From JAVVHH01 sp963848035 (GTDB lineage: Bacteria; Pseudomonadota; Alphaproteobacteria; Acetobacterales; Acetobacteraceae): a stretch of 64,000 bases of DNA. Below the pieces are notes generated by a model that did not search any database, was not told where the DNA came from, and worked only from the letters and a program-made list of their open reading frames with translations. The first letter of the stretch is position 1. Each line of letters begins with the position of its first letter. The position numbers and the translations under genes are program-made. The stretch lies in contig CAWKCD010000003.1 of the NCBI GenBank assembly GCA_963848035.1, forward strand, positions 62,001-126,000, read 5' to 3'. Shown in pieces: positions 42,270 through 52,207 of this stretch.

Positions 42270-43667
42270 GTGCGTTACGTCTCGACGCGCGGCGAGGCTC
42301 CGGCCCGGGACTTCACCGGCGTGTTGCTGGCCGGGCTGGCCGAGGATGGCGGCCTGTTCGTTCCGGCGGAATGGCCGCATCTCTCGCCCGCCGAACTGCG
42401 GTCGATGCGGTGCATGCCGTATCCGGAGCTCGCCGCGCGCGTGCTGCAACCGTTCGTCGGCGACGCGATGCCGGCCGACGCGCTGCGGGACATGTGCCGT
42501 GACGCTTATGCCACGTTCGACCGTCCGGCAGTGGCGCCGTTGGTGCAGCTCGAGACAAACCTGTGGTCGCTCGAGCTGTTCCACGGGCCGACGCTCGCCT
42601 TCAAGGACATGGCGATGCAGCTGCTCGGCCGCATGTTCGACCGGGTGCTGCGTGAGCAGGACCAGCGCATCACCATCGTCGGCGCCACTTCCGGCGATAC
42701 CGGCTCGGCGGCGATCGAGGCGTGCCGCGACCGCGAGCGGATCGACGTCGTCATCCTGCATCCGGATGGGCGCACGTCCGAAGTCCAGCGGCGGCAGATG
42801 ACCACGGTCGATGCGCGCAACATCGCCAATATCGCCGTGGACGGTACGTTCGACGACTGCCAGGACCTGGTCAAAGCGATGTTCGCCGACGCGCCATTCC
42901 GCCGCGACCTGCATCTCTCGGCCGTCAACAGCATCAACTGGGCCCGGGTGGCGGCGCAGATCCCCTATTACGTCGCGGCCGCGGTTGCCCTCGGCAGCCC
43001 GGACCGTGAAGTCGCGTTCAGCGTGCCCACGGGCAATTTCGGCAACGTGCTGGCGGCCTGGGCGGCGCGGCGGATGGGCGTGCCGATCGCGCGCCTGATC
43101 GTCGGCAGCAACCGCAACGACATCCTCACGCGTTTCATCGATGCCAACGACATGAGCGTCCGCACCGTCGAGCCGAGCCTGTCGCCGAGCATGGACATCC
43201 AGGTCAGCAGCAATTTCGAGCGCCTGCTGTTCGAGCTGCTCGACCGCGACCCGGCGGCGACCGCGGCGACCATGCGCGGTTTCCGCGAGCGCGGGCACAT
43301 GAGCGTGGCCGATCCGGTGTGGCATCGCGCGCGCGGCCTGTTCACCGGCTTCAGGCTCGACGACCCCGGCACCGAGGCAGAGATCCGCCGGCTTTGGGGC
43401 CAGGGCTACCTGGCCGACCCGCATACCGCGATCGGCATCGCCGCCGCGCGAGCCAATCCGGTGCCGCACATCCCGGTCATCGCGGCCGCCACCGCGCATC
43501 CGGCGAAGTTCCCCGACGCGATGGAGCGTGCGACCGGGCTGCGCCCCCCTCTGCCGCCGCGCCTCGCCGACCTATATGAGAGAGACGAACGCTTCATCCG
43601 CGCACCGGCCGACCTCGGCGCCATCGAGGCGGAGGTCCGCAAATTCGCACTGAGGAACGCCGCATGA
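42270..43667 (+). CDS. thrC: Threonine synthase
   Basis: This PLP enzyme (465 aa) converts O-phosphohomoserine to threonine. MRYVSTRGEAPARDF and the PLP-lysine motif GPTLAFKDMAMQLL mark the long proteobacterial/fungal type. GATSGDTGSAAIEA and FSVPTGNFGNVLAAW bind the cofactor phosphate. The start is a GTG three bases after the acidic protein gene. The stop overlaps the start of the M16 peptidase gene. Confidence 0.96.
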   Translation: MRYVSTRGEAPARDFTGVLLAGLAEDGGLFVPAEWPHLSPAELRSMRCMPYPELAARVLQPFVGDAMPADALRDMCRDAYATFDRPAVAPLVQLETNLWSLELFHGPTLAFKDMAMQLLGRMFDRVLREQDQRITIVGATSGDTGSAAIEACRDRERIDVVILHPDGRTSEVQRRQMTTVDARNIANIAVDGTFDDCQDLVKAMFADAPFRRDLHLSAVNSINWARVAAQIPYYVAAAVALGSPDREVAFSVPTGNFGNVLAAWAARRMGVPIARLIVGSNRNDILTRFIDANDMSVRTVEPSLSPSMDIQVSSNFERLLFELLDRDPAATAATMRGFRERGHMSVADPVWHRARGLFTGFRLDDPGTEAEIRRLWGQGYLADPHTAIGIAAARANPVPHIPVIAAATAHPAKFPDAMERATGLRPPLPPRLADLYERDERFIRAPADLGAIEAEVRKFALRNAA

Positions 43668-44929
43668 CCGACGCCATCCGCGTCACCAAACTGCCCTCCG
43701 GCCTGACCGTCGTGAGCGAGACCATGGACCGGGTCGAGACGGTCTCGTTCGGCGCCTATGTCGCCACCGGCACCCGCAACGAGACCGAGGCCGAGAACGG
43801 CGCCTCGCATTTCCTCGAGCACATGGCGTTCAAGGGCACCGAGCGCCGCACCGCGATGCAGATCGCCGAGGCGATCGAGAACGTCGGCGGCCACATCAAC
43901 GCCTACACGGCGCGCGAGCAGACCGCCTACTACGTCAAGCTGCTGAAAGAGGACCTCGCGCTGGGCGCCGACATCATCGGCGACATCCTGACCCACAGCA
44001 CCTTCGCGCCCGACGAGATGGAGCGCGAGCGCGGCGTGATCCTGCAGGAGATCGGACAGGCGAACGACACGCCCGATGACATCATCTTCGACCGGTTCCA
44101 GGAGACCGCCTACCCGAGTCAGCCGATGGGCCGGCCGGTGCTCGGCACCGAGGCGAACATCCGCGGCATGGCCCGCGACCAGCTCACCAGCTACATGCAC
44201 CGGCATTACGCCGCCGGGAACGTCGTCGTGGCGGCCGCCGGCGCGCTGACGCACGAAGCCGTGGTCGATCTGGCAAAGCAGCATTTCGCCGACCTGCCCA
44301 GCGCCATGCCCGGCCAGTTCGCGCCCGGCGCCTATGCCGGCGGCGAGTTCCGCGAGGCGCGCGAGCTGGACCAAGTCCATATCGTGCTGGGCTTCCCCTC
44401 GGTCTCCTTCGGGGATCCCGACTATTACCCGGCGCTGCTGATGACCACGCTGCTGGGCGGCGGCATGTCGTCGCGGCTGTTCCAGGAGATCCGCGAGAAG
44501 CGCGGCCTGGTCTATTCGATCTATGCCTTCGCCTCGCCGTTCATCGATGGCGGCCTGTTCGGCATCTATGCCGGGACCGGCGAAGACGAAGCCAAAGAGC
44601 TGATCCCGGTCACCCTCTCCGAGCTCCGCAAGGTGCAGAAAGAGGTGAGGCAGGAGGAGCTGGACCGGGCGCGCGCGCAGGTGAAGGCCGGGCTGCTGAT
44701 GTCGCTCGAGAGCACCGGCAGCCGCTGCGAGCAGCTGGCGCGGCAGATGCAGGTGTTCGGCCGCATCATCCCGACCGCCGAGACCGTGGCGCGCCTGAAC
44801 GCGGTGACGCTGGACGAGATCGGCCGGGTGGCGGCACGCATTTTCCGCGGCAAGCCGACGCTGGCCACGATGGGCCCGGCGGCGATGGTGCCGGGCCTGC
44901 CCGACATCGCCGACCGGCTGGCCGCGTGA
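43664..44929 (+). CDS. M16 family zinc peptidase (processing-peptidase-like)
   Basis: This 421-residue peptidase resembles the mitochondrial processing peptidase beta subunit. The inverted zinc motif HFLEH (H49, E52, H53) is in ASHFLEHMAFKGT. The R/Y pair of the C-terminal domain is in SSRLFQEIREKRGLVYSIYAF. Next to thrC this arrangement is widely conserved in alphaproteobacteria. The substrate is unknown. The GTG of the following gene overlaps its stop. Confidence 0.94.
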   Translation: MTDAIRVTKLPSGLTVVSETMDRVETVSFGAYVATGTRNETEAENGASHFLEHMAFKGTERRTAMQIAEAIENVGGHINAYTAREQTAYYVKLLKEDLALGADIIGDILTHSTFAPDEMERERGVILQEIGQANDTPDDIIFDRFQETAYPSQPMGRPVLGTEANIRGMARDQLTSYMHRHYAAGNVVVAAAGALTHEAVVDLAKQHFADLPSAMPGQFAPGAYAGGEFREARELDQVHIVLGFPSVSFGDPDYYPALLMTTLLGGGMSSRLFQEIREKRGLVYSIYAFASPFIDGGLFGIYAGTGEDEAKELIPVTLSELRKVQKEVRQEELDRARAQVKAGLLMSLESTGSRCEQLARQMQVFGRIIPTAETVARLNAVTLDEIGRVAARIFRGKPTLATMGPAAMVPGLPDIADRLAA

Positions 44930-46255
44930 GCACGCTCGACCTCCTCGCCGACCTGATCGGGCGCGCCAAGGCGGCCGGCGCCGACGCTGCGGATGCGGCG
45001 ATGGTCGGCGGTACCTCGGTCGGCGTGCAGCGGCGGCTCGGCAAGACTGAGAACCTGATCCGCTCGGAAACGCGCGACCTCGGGCTGCGCGTGTTCATCG
45101 GCACGCGATCGGCCAGTGTCTCCTCGACCGCGGTCGACCCGGCCGGGTTCGATGCGCTGGTGGAGCGCGCGCTGGCGATGGCGCGGATCGTGCCGGAGGA
45201 TCCGTTCAACGGGCTCGCCGAGGCCGAAGCGCCGCCGGAGGAGATCGATCTCGACCTGGTCGACAGCGCCGAGCCGGATATCGACGCATTGCTGCGGCGC
45301 GCGACCATCGCCGAGGAGGCCGCTCTCGCCGTGGCCGGTGTGACCAACACCGAAGGGTCGGATGCCGGCTATGGCCGGACCGAGCTCGTGTTGGTGACGT
45401 CCACCGGCTTCGCCGCGTCCCAAGCGCGTACCGCGCATTCCGTCTCCGCAACCGCTTTGGCGGGGGAGGGGACCGGAATGGAGCGGGACTATGATTTCTC
45501 CAGCGCCGTGCACCTGAGCGACCTGGAGGCGGCCGAGAAGGTCGGCCGGGTCGCGGGCGAGAAGGCGATCGCGCGGCTCAACCCGCGCCGGCCCAAGACG
45601 GCGCGCGTGCCGGTCGTGTTCGATCCGCGCGTGTCCAACAGCCTGCTCGGCCACCTCTCCGGGGCCATCAACGGCGGCTCCATTGCGCGCGGCACCAGTT
45701 TCCTCAAGGAGCGGATGGGCGCGCAGATCTTCGCGCGGGGGATCAACATCCACGACGATCCGCGCCGCCCGCGCGGGTTCCGTTCGCGCCGCTTCGACGC
45801 CGAGGGCGTGCCGAACTCGGGCCCGGGTCGTGATCGAGGATGGCGTACTGACCACTTGGTTCCTCGACAGCCGCACCGGACGGCAGCTCAAGCTGCCGAC
45901 GACCGGCCATGCCGTCCGCGGGGTGGGCGGCCCGCCGTCGCCGGCGCCCAGCAACTTCTACATGGCGCCCGGCCAGCATAGTCCGGCCGAACTCATGGCC
46001 GACATCAAGGAAGGCCTTTACGTCACCGAGCTGATGGGTACGAGCGTCAACCTGATCACCGGCGACTATAGCCGCGGCGCCGCCGGTTTCATGATCCGCG
46101 ACGGCGCATTGGCCGAGCCGGTGTCGGAACTGACGATCGCCGGGTCGCTGCAGGACATGTTCCTCAATCTATCGCCGGCGAACGATCTGCAGTTCCGGCG
46201 TGGCACGGACGCGCCGACGATCCGCGTCGAGGGGCTGACCATGGCGGGAGCGTGA
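44926..46255 (+). pseudogene. pmbA: TldE/PmbA-like metalloprotease subunit, one extra base
   Basis: TldD-TldE complexes cleave unfolded peptides and process some RiPP precursors and the toxin-antitoxin protein CcdA. The first 300 residues (SVGVQRRLGKTENLIRSET, VPVVFDPRVSNSLLGHLSGAI) and the last 140 (VVIEDGVLTTWFLDSRTGRQ, GLYVTELMGTSVNLITGDYSRGA) are in different frames. Deleting one base near 45817 yields 442 residues. It is co-translated with the M16 peptidase. No tldD is in this window. Confidence 0.87.
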
Positions 46256-46318
46256 CGCCACTGTAACGTGAGCTGGTTCGGCTTATATACGAGGCACGTC
46301 TTAGGAGCTTCAGCCCCA

Positions 46319-47239
46319 ATGTCTCGCTCTACCTCGTTGGTCGCCGCCGTGACGGTTGCCGCTCTCGCCTTGGCGCCGTCGTTCGCCGATGCCCGCGCCG
46401 GCGGCAGTTCGTCATTCGGCAGTCGCGGCGCCCGGACCTATTCCGCGCCGCCGGTGACCAATACCGCGCCGTCCATGTCCTCGCCGATGGAGCGCAGCCT
46501 CGCGCCGCGCTCGGCGCCGACCCCTGGCTATGGCAATCCCGGCTACGCCCAGCCCGGCTATGCGCGCGGCGGCTTCGCCTCCGGCCTGCTCGGCGGCCTG
46601 CTCGGGGCGGGGATCGGCGGCATGTTGTTCGGCCATGGCATGTTCGGCAGCGGCGGGTTCGGCTTCATCGGCTTCTTGCTGCAGCTTGCGATCCTGTTCT
46701 TCGTCGGCCGTTGGCTGTTCCGGATGTTCACGCGTCGGCCGGCGATGGCCGGCGCGGGGATCGGCGGCAGCTTCGCCCGCATGGGGCGGCCCGCGGCGGG
46801 CATGGCGATCGGCGGCGGCGGATCCGCGGCCCGTCCGGTGACGATCAGCGCCGGCGACTACCAGGCATTCGAGCAGACGCTCCAGGAAATCCAGGCCGCC
46901 TGGTCGGCTCAGGACCTGCGCCGTCTGCAGGCTGCGGCAACGCCGGAGATGGTCAGCTACTTCGGCGAGCAGCTTGCCGAGCAGTCCAGCCGTGGCGTGG
47001 TCAACTCCGTCACCGACGTCCATCTCCAGCAGGGCGACCTGTCGGAAGCGTGGTCGGAGGGCAATCGGGAATACGCAACGGTCGCCATGCGCTTCTCCAT
47101 GATCGACGTGACCCGCGACTCCGCTGGCCGCATCGTCGACGGCAACCCGTCCGAACATACAAGTGCTACAGAATTGTGGACGTTCGTCCGCGCGCCCGGG
47201 GGGCGGTGGTTACTGTCCGCCATTCAGCAGGCGCGATGA
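46319..47239 (+). CDS. Tim44-like domain protein
   Basis: This 306-residue protein has a signal sequence (VAAVTVAALALAPSFADA), a glycine/proline/tyrosine-rich segment, a glycine-rich membrane helix pair (about residues 88-135) and a C-terminal Tim44-type domain (ISAGDYQAFEQTLQEIQAAWSA to ELWTFVRAPGGRWLLSAIQQ). Bacterial Tim44-like proteins are thought to act in the periplasm or at the membrane; the role is open. TAGGAGC precedes the ATG. A strong terminator follows. Confidence 0.9.
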   Translation: MSRSTSLVAAVTVAALALAPSFADARAGGSSSFGSRGARTYSAPPVTNTAPSMSSPMERSLAPRSAPTPGYGNPGYAQPGYARGGFASGLLGGLLGAGIGGMLFGHGMFGSGGFGFIGFLLQLAILFFVGRWLFRMFTRRPAMAGAGIGGSFARMGRPAAGMAIGGGGSAARPVTISAGDYQAFEQTLQEIQAAWSAQDLRRLQAAATPEMVSYFGEQLAEQSSRGVVNSVTDVHLQQGDLSEAWSEGNREYATVAMRFSMIDVTRDSAGRIVDGNPSEHTSATELWTFVRAPGGRWLLSAIQQAR

Positions 47240-47266
47240 CGCTCAACAGAAAGCAAACAAATACAA

Positions 47267-47295
47267 GGGCCGCTGCCACCGGGAGCGGCCCTTTT
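47267..47295 (+). terminator. Rho-independent terminator
   Basis: GGGCCGCT (47267-47274) pairs with AGCGGCCC (47284-47291) around a 9-base loop and is followed directly by TTTT. It ends the transcript of the Tim44-like gene, and is the only hairpin with a T-run that I find in the window. Confidence 0.9.
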
Positions 47296-47413
47296 CGTTG
47301 AGTGATGTAGAAGCTCGCTCAGCGGAAATAGTGCATCACGGAATCTTCACGTGCAACGCGAGGTTCCAATCGTATGACGCGGGCAATTCTGATTGAGCGA
47401 GGTAGCCGATCGA

Positions 47414-48250
47414 ATGAACGCAGTTGCACCTAATCTAAATCGATACCGCGCGGTATTCATTTCGGATACGCACCTTGGCACCAAAGGGTCGCGATGCGCG
47501 TTCCTGGCCGACTTCCTCGAGCAAGTCAGTTGCGAGAAGCTGTTCCTGGTCGGCGACATCATCGACGGATGGCGCCTGCGCAAGAGCTGGTATTGGGACG
47601 AGCAGCACGACCGCGTGGTGCGCTCGATCCTGCGCCACGCCAAGCGCGGCACCGAGATCGTCTACATCCCCGGGAACCACGACGAGATGTTCCGCGCCTG
47701 GCTGCCTCTGGCTCAAGAACAGGGTGCACATCAATTCGAAGTCGCCGGGATCGAGATGCGGCGCGAGACCACGCATGTGACCGCCGCGGGCAAGCGGCTG
47801 CTGATCATGCACGGCGACGAGTTCGACGGCGTGGTTCGCTACGCCAAGTTCCTCGCCCATGTCGGTGACAGCGCCTACACCGGCGCGCTCGTCGTCAACC
47901 GCTGGTTCAACGCGCTGCGGCGCATCCTTGGCTACGATTATTGGTCGCTCAGCCAGTGGCTCAAGCGCCAGGTCAAAGAAGCGGTCAAAGCAATCGACCG
48001 TTTCGAGACCGCTCTGAGCGCCGATGCGGCCAAGCGCGGCTTCGACGGCGTGGTCTGCGGCCACATCCACAATGCCGAGATGCGCGTGGTCAACGGCATC
48101 CTCTACTGCAACACCGGCGACTGGGTGGAGAGTTGCACCGCCCTGGTCGAACACGGCGACGGGCGGCTCGAGCTGGTGGATTGGGCGGCGCGGAACAAGC
48201 TCTCGCTGTTCCGGCAGCGCTCGGCTCCCCCAGTCCCCGCGACGGCCTGA
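47414..48250 (+). CDS. PlcP-like metallophosphoesterase (annotated elsewhere as UDP-2,3-diacylglucosamine diphosphatase-like)
   Basis: This 278-residue calcineurin-like phosphoesterase has all metal motifs: ISDTHLGTKGSR, VGDIIDGW, YIPGNHDE, IMHGDEFDG and CGHIHNAEM. The sequence style, including DGWRLRKSWYWDEQHD, is that of PlcP, the phospholipase C that strips head groups from phospholipids in phosphate-starved rhizobia and marine bacteria. The next gene is a glycosyltransferase, as in plcP-agt operons. LpxH-like activity is the alternative. The ATG at 47414 is preferred over an in-frame TTG at 47393. I found no convincing Pho box upstream. Confidence 0.85.
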   Translation: MNAVAPNLNRYRAVFISDTHLGTKGSRCAFLADFLEQVSCEKLFLVGDIIDGWRLRKSWYWDEQHDRVVRSILRHAKRGTEIVYIPGNHDEMFRAWLPLAQEQGAHQFEVAGIEMRRETTHVTAAGKRLLIMHGDEFDGVVRYAKFLAHVGDSAYTGALVVNRWFNALRRILGYDYWSLSQWLKRQVKEAVKAIDRFETALSADAAKRGFDGVVCGHIHNAEMRVVNGILYCNTGDWVESCTALVEHGDGRLELVDWAARNKLSLFRQRSAPPVPATA

Positions 48251-48257
48251 GGCCGGC

Positions 48258-49262
48258 ATGCGTATCCTGATCATCTCGGACGCTTGGCAGCCGCAAGTGA
48301 ACGGGGTGGTCGTCACGCTGCAGATGCTCGTGCGGGAGCTGACCGTGCTCGGCCACCGCGTCGAGGTGATCGGGCCGGACCGGTTCCGGACGGTCTCGAT
48401 GCCGACCTATCGCACGATCCAGCTCGCCATCGCGCCGTCGCTCCGGCTGGTGCCGATGATCGAAGCTTTCCAGCCAGAGGCGCTGCATATCGCTACCGAA
48501 GGGCCGCTCGGCTGGGCAGCCCGGCGCTGGGCAATCCGCAACGGCGTCAGCTTCACCTCCTCGTTCCACACCCGCTTCCCCGAATACCTGCACGCCCGGG
48601 CGAGGGTTCCGGTCGCGCTCAGCTACGCGCTGCTGCGCGGGTTCCACGGTCGCGCCAAAGGCACCATGGTCGCGACCGGCAGCATGCGGCAGGAGCTCGC
48701 CGGGCGGGGGTTCCGCAACCTGCTGCCCTGGTCTCGGGGCGTCGACCTCACCCGGTTCCAGCCTGGCAACCGGCAGGAATGGCCCTGGCCACGGCCGATC
48801 TTCCTCTATGTCGGGCGGCTCGCGGTCGAGAAAAACCTCGAGCAGTTCCTGGCGCTTGACCTGCCGGGGACCAAGGTCGTGGTCGGTGACGGCCCGCGCC
48901 GCTCGTGGCTCGAATCCGCCTATCCCAATGCTAAATTCGTCGGAGAGCGACATGGCGAGGCATTGACCCGGGCCTATGCCGGTGCAGACGTGTTCGTGTT
49001 CCCGTCCGTGACCGACACGTTCGGACTGGTGCTGCTCGAGGCGCTCGCCTGCGGGACGCCGATCGCGGCGATGCCCGTGACCGGGCCGGCCGACGTCCTG
49101 GCCGGCGCGGCGCCGGGAGTGGGCGCGCTCGACATGGATCTGGGCGCGGCGGCGATGCGCGCTTTGCAGGGGGATCGGAACGCGTGCCGGGCCCATGCGG
49201 AGCGGTTCTCTTGGCGCGCCTGCGCCGAGCTGTTCTGCCACAATCTGACACGGACGGCCTGA
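48258..49262 (+). CDS. GT4 glycosyltransferase, Agt-like (glycolipid synthase candidate)
   Basis: This 334-residue GT-B glycosyltransferase starts MRILIISDAWQPQVNGVV. It has the HIATEGPLGWAARRW and FHTRFPEYL motifs of the diacylglycerol glycosyltransferase/mannosyltransferase-like group, and a nucleotide-sugar site with TDTFGLVLLEALACGTPIA. It begins seven bases after the PlcP-like gene. In that pairing it would glycosylate the diacylglycerol that PlcP releases, replacing phospholipid with glycolipid. This is inference from family and context. Confidence 0.85.
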   Translation: MRILIISDAWQPQVNGVVVTLQMLVRELTVLGHRVEVIGPDRFRTVSMPTYRTIQLAIAPSLRLVPMIEAFQPEALHIATEGPLGWAARRWAIRNGVSFTSSFHTRFPEYLHARARVPVALSYALLRGFHGRAKGTMVATGSMRQELAGRGFRNLLPWSRGVDLTRFQPGNRQEWPWPRPIFLYVGRLAVEKNLEQFLALDLPGTKVVVGDGPRRSWLESAYPNAKFVGERHGEALTRAYAGADVFVFPSVTDTFGLVLLEALACGTPIAAMPVTGPADVLAGAAPGVGALDMDLGAAAMRALQGDRNACRAHAERFSWRACAELFCHNLTRTA

Positions 49263-49307
49263 CGCCGAATTGCCCTGCTGGGGCGGGCATGCTACCGCGC
49301 GGACCCC

Positions 49308-50000
49308 ATGAAATGGCTGCTGCGGCACCCGTGGACGCTTGCCCTCGGGGCACGGACCCTCGGCGCCTATCTCCGATTCTCGCTCGGCACGACGTTCTGG
49401 ACGCTGCACGGCCGCGAGTCGCTTGGAGACTATCTTCTCGGCGGCCCGGCGATCTTCGCGTTCTGGCACGAACAACTGCCGATGATGCCGGCGCTCTGGA
49501 CCCTGGCCGTGCGCGAGCGGCGCGGCCGCCGGCGCGGGCGGATGGTCGTGCTGGTCAGCCGGCATCAGGATGGACGCCTGATTGGTGACATCATGGGATC
49601 ATTCGGCGTCGACCTGATCCACGGCTCGACGGCGAAGAATGGCGTGCAGCGAGGCGGGGCCGAAGGGGTTCGCGCAATGCTCGGCGCGCTGCGCGACGGC
49701 GCGCAGGTGGTGGTCACCCCCGATGGCCCGCGCGGCCCGGCGCGACAGGCGGCCCGCGGCGTGGCGCAACTCGCCGCCCTGGCGAGCGTGCCGGTCATTC
49801 CTTGCGCGGCACAGAGTAGCCGTCGCCGGGTGCTGAACACATGGGACCGGATGCGCTTGCCGCTGCCGTTCGGGCGCGGCGTTCTGGTGTGCAGACCGCC
49901 GGTGACGGTGCCGCGGTCGGGTTGGGAGGCCCATCTCGGCGAGATCGAGGCCGCCCTGAACGCGGCCGCCGAGGAAGCGGACGAACTGTGTCGGGTCTGA
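49308..50000 (+). CDS. DUF374 lysophospholipid acyltransferase family protein
   Basis: This 230-residue protein of the DUF374 family is found next to waaA and lpxK in many alphaproteobacteria. The acyltransferase-like FAFWHEQLPMMPALW block (with H), the SRHQDGRLIGDIM block and VVVTPDGPRGPARQAARG are conserved. The role in lipid A or phospholipid metabolism is unproven. The waaA GTG start lies 13 bases inside its 3' end. Confidence 0.88.
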   Translation: MKWLLRHPWTLALGARTLGAYLRFSLGTTFWTLHGRESLGDYLLGGPAIFAFWHEQLPMMPALWTLAVRERRGRRRGRMVVLVSRHQDGRLIGDIMGSFGVDLIHGSTAKNGVQRGGAEGVRAMLGALRDGAQVVVTPDGPRGPARQAARGVAQLAALASVPVIPCAAQSSRRRVLNTWDRMRLPLPFGRGVLVCRPPVTVPRSGWEAHLGEIEAALNAAAEEADELCRV

Positions 50001-51257
50001 TCGCGTCGGCCTGGCGGCTGGGATCGACGATGGCGGCGCCGGGGTTGCGGCTGATGCTGCGCCGCCGGGTCGCGCGCGGGAAGGAGGTCGCGGCGCGGCT
50101 GCCGGAGCGCGAGGGGATCGATGCCGCGGCGCGGCCGGCCGGCAAGCTGTTGTGGCTGCATGCCGCCAGCGTCGGCGAGGCGATCTCGGTCTTGCCGGTG
50201 CTCTGCCGACCTCGCGGAGCGCGATCCCGCGGTGAGCGTGCTCTTCACCACCGGGACGGTCACCTCGGCGCGGCTGCTGGAGCAGCGTTTGCCGGAATTG
50301 GGGCTCGGGCGCGTATTGCATCGCTTCGTCCCGCTCGACGTGCCCGCCTGGGTCGCGCGGTTCCTCGACCATTGGCAGCCCGATGCGGCCGCGTTCGTCG
50401 AGAGCGAGCTATGGCCGAACCTGATCGTCGCCTGTCGCGCGCGCGGGATCCCACTGATGCTGGTGAACGGGCGGATGTCGGCGCGCAGCTTTCGCAATTG
50501 GCGCTGGGTGTCCGGATTCGCGGAGCAGATGATCGGCGCGTTCGACCGCGTGCATGCGCAGTCGGAGGATTATGCGTCGCGGCTGCGGCTTCTCGGCGCG
50601 CGGCGGCTGGATCCGCCGGGGAACTTGAAACTGGCGGCCGGCCGGCTGGCCGTCGACGAGGCGGAGGCGACGCGGCTGCGGGACGCGATCGGCACGCGTC
50701 CCCGGTGGCTGGCGGCGAGCACGCACCCGGGCGAGGAGGCGGTGGCGGGCGCAGTGCATCGCGAGTTGCTTCGCGCGCACCCGGATCTGCTGACCATCGT
50801 CGCGCCGCGGCACCCTGACCGCGGCGCGGCGGTCGCCGCTTCGTTGGGCGGCGCGCCGCGACGGTCGCTGGGCGAGGGGCCGCCGCAAGGCGGAATCTGG
50901 GTGGCCGACACGATGGGCGAGCTGGGGCTGCTCTACTCGCTCGTGCCGATCGTGTTCGTCGGGCGTAGCCTCGTCGGGCGCGGCGGCCAGAACCCGTTCG
51001 AGCCGGCGCGTTTCGGCTGCGCGATCGCCGTCGGGCCGCATACGCAGAATTTCGATGGCATGGTCGCCAGCCTGGAGCACGCGTCCGGTCTGGCGCGGGT
51101 CGACGATGCGTCGGCGCTGGCGGCTTGGGTCGACCGGATGCTGCGGGACGATGCGGCGCGCGAGGCGGCGGGGCGGGCGGCGCAGAGCGTCGCCGATGGC
51201 GATAGCTCGCTGCCGGACCAAGTCGCCGCGTCGCTGCTGGACCTGCTGGGACGATGA
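49988..51257 (+). pseudogene. waaA: Kdo transferase, one extra base
   Basis: The enzyme transfers Kdo from CMP-Kdo to lipid IVA. The N-terminal acceptor domain begins at a GTG with MSGLIASAWRLGS and contains the catalytic EREG and LLWLHAASVGEAISVLPVL. It continues in the next frame from DLAERDPAVSVLFTTGT to ESELWPNLI, STHPGEE and the CMP-binding GGQNPFEPARFGCAIAVGPH. Deleting one base near 50204 gives 422 aa. WaaA is normally required for growth or outer membrane integrity, so a sequence error is likely. Confidence 0.89.
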
Positions 51258-52207
51258 CGCCGCCGGCGTTCTGGCAGCAGGATGGGCTGTGGCCGCGGCT
51301 GCTGTCGCCGATCTCGGCGCTGGTCTCGCAAGCGACGGCGCGGCGCGTGGCGCGGCCGGGATGGTGCGCGCCGGTACCGGTGCTGTGCTGCGGCAATGCC
51401 GGCGTCGGCGGGGCCGGGAAGACGACGGTCGCGCTCGATCTCGGGATGCGGCTGCAGGCCCGGCAGGTCGCAGTGCATTTCCTGTCTCGCGGGTATCGCG
51501 GCCAGGTGCGGGGCGTCGTTCGGGTCGAGCCCGGCCGCGACGGGGCCGCCTTAGTCGGCGACGAACCGCTGTTGCTGGCGGGCGTGGCGCCGACCTGGGT
51601 GGGTGCCGATCGGGCGGCATCGGCTCGGGCCGCGATCGCTTCGGGCGCGTCGGCTTTGATCATGGATGACGGGCTGCAGAACCCGGGTCTGTGCAAGACC
51701 ATGTCGCTTCTGGTGGTGGACGGGGCCGCCGGGTTCGGCAATGGGCGGGTGCTGCCGGCAGGGCCGTTGCGCGAACCGGTGCGGGCGGCGGCGTCGCGGT
51801 GCCGGGCTGCGGTGCTGATCGGTGCGGACCGGCGCGGTGCGAGCCTGTATCTGAGCGGATTGCCAATCCTCGCGGCCACGCTGGCGCCCGAGCGTTCGCT
51901 CGCCGGGCAGCGCGTGTTCGGGTTCTGCGGCATTGCGCGGCCTGGCAAATTCCGGGACACCTTGCGCGATGCGGGGGCTGAAATCCTGGGCTGGGCCGAA
52001 TTTCCCGACCATCATCCGTTTTCGGCCGGTGACATCGAGCGCGTCATGACCTCGGCCCGCGCGGTCGGCGGTCGGCCGATCACGACCTTGAAAGATGCGG
52101 TGCGTTTGCCGCAATCGGTGCGAGACGAAGTGGACACGCTGGGCGTACGGCTCGCCTGGCGCGACGAGAGGCAGGTGGACGCGTTGCTCGACGAGTTCCT
52201 GGGATGA
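51254..52207 (+). CDS. lpxK: Tetraacyldisaccharide 4'-kinase
   Basis: This kinase (317 aa) phosphorylates the 4' position of the lipid A precursor. It has a membrane-associated N terminus (MTPPAFWQQDGLWPRLLSP), the Walker A-like GNAGVGGAGKTTVA, the SRGYRG motif and the LIMDDGLQNP catalytic region, which carries the conserved Asp residues. Its start overlaps the waaA stop in ATGA, and its stop overlaps the following acyltransferase gene. Confidence 0.96.
   Translation: MTPPAFWQQDGLWPRLLSPISALVSQATARRVARPGWCAPVPVLCCGNAGVGGAGKTTVALDLGMRLQARQVAVHFLSRGYRGQVRGVVRVEPGRDGAALVGDEPLLLAGVAPTWVGADRAASARAAIASGASALIMDDGLQNPGLCKTMSLLVVDGAAGFGNGRVLPAGPLREPVRAAASRCRAAVLIGADRRGASLYLSGLPILAATLAPERSLAGQRVFGFCGIARPGKFRDTLRDAGAEILGWAEFPDHHPFSAGDIERVMTSARAVGGRPITTLKDAVRLPQSVRDEVDTLGVRLAWRDERQVDALLDEFLG

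Noticed and set aside
47296..47413. Pho box before the PlcP-like gene
   Set aside because: I looked for tandem CTGTCAT/TGACA-type repeats and found none good enough to report.
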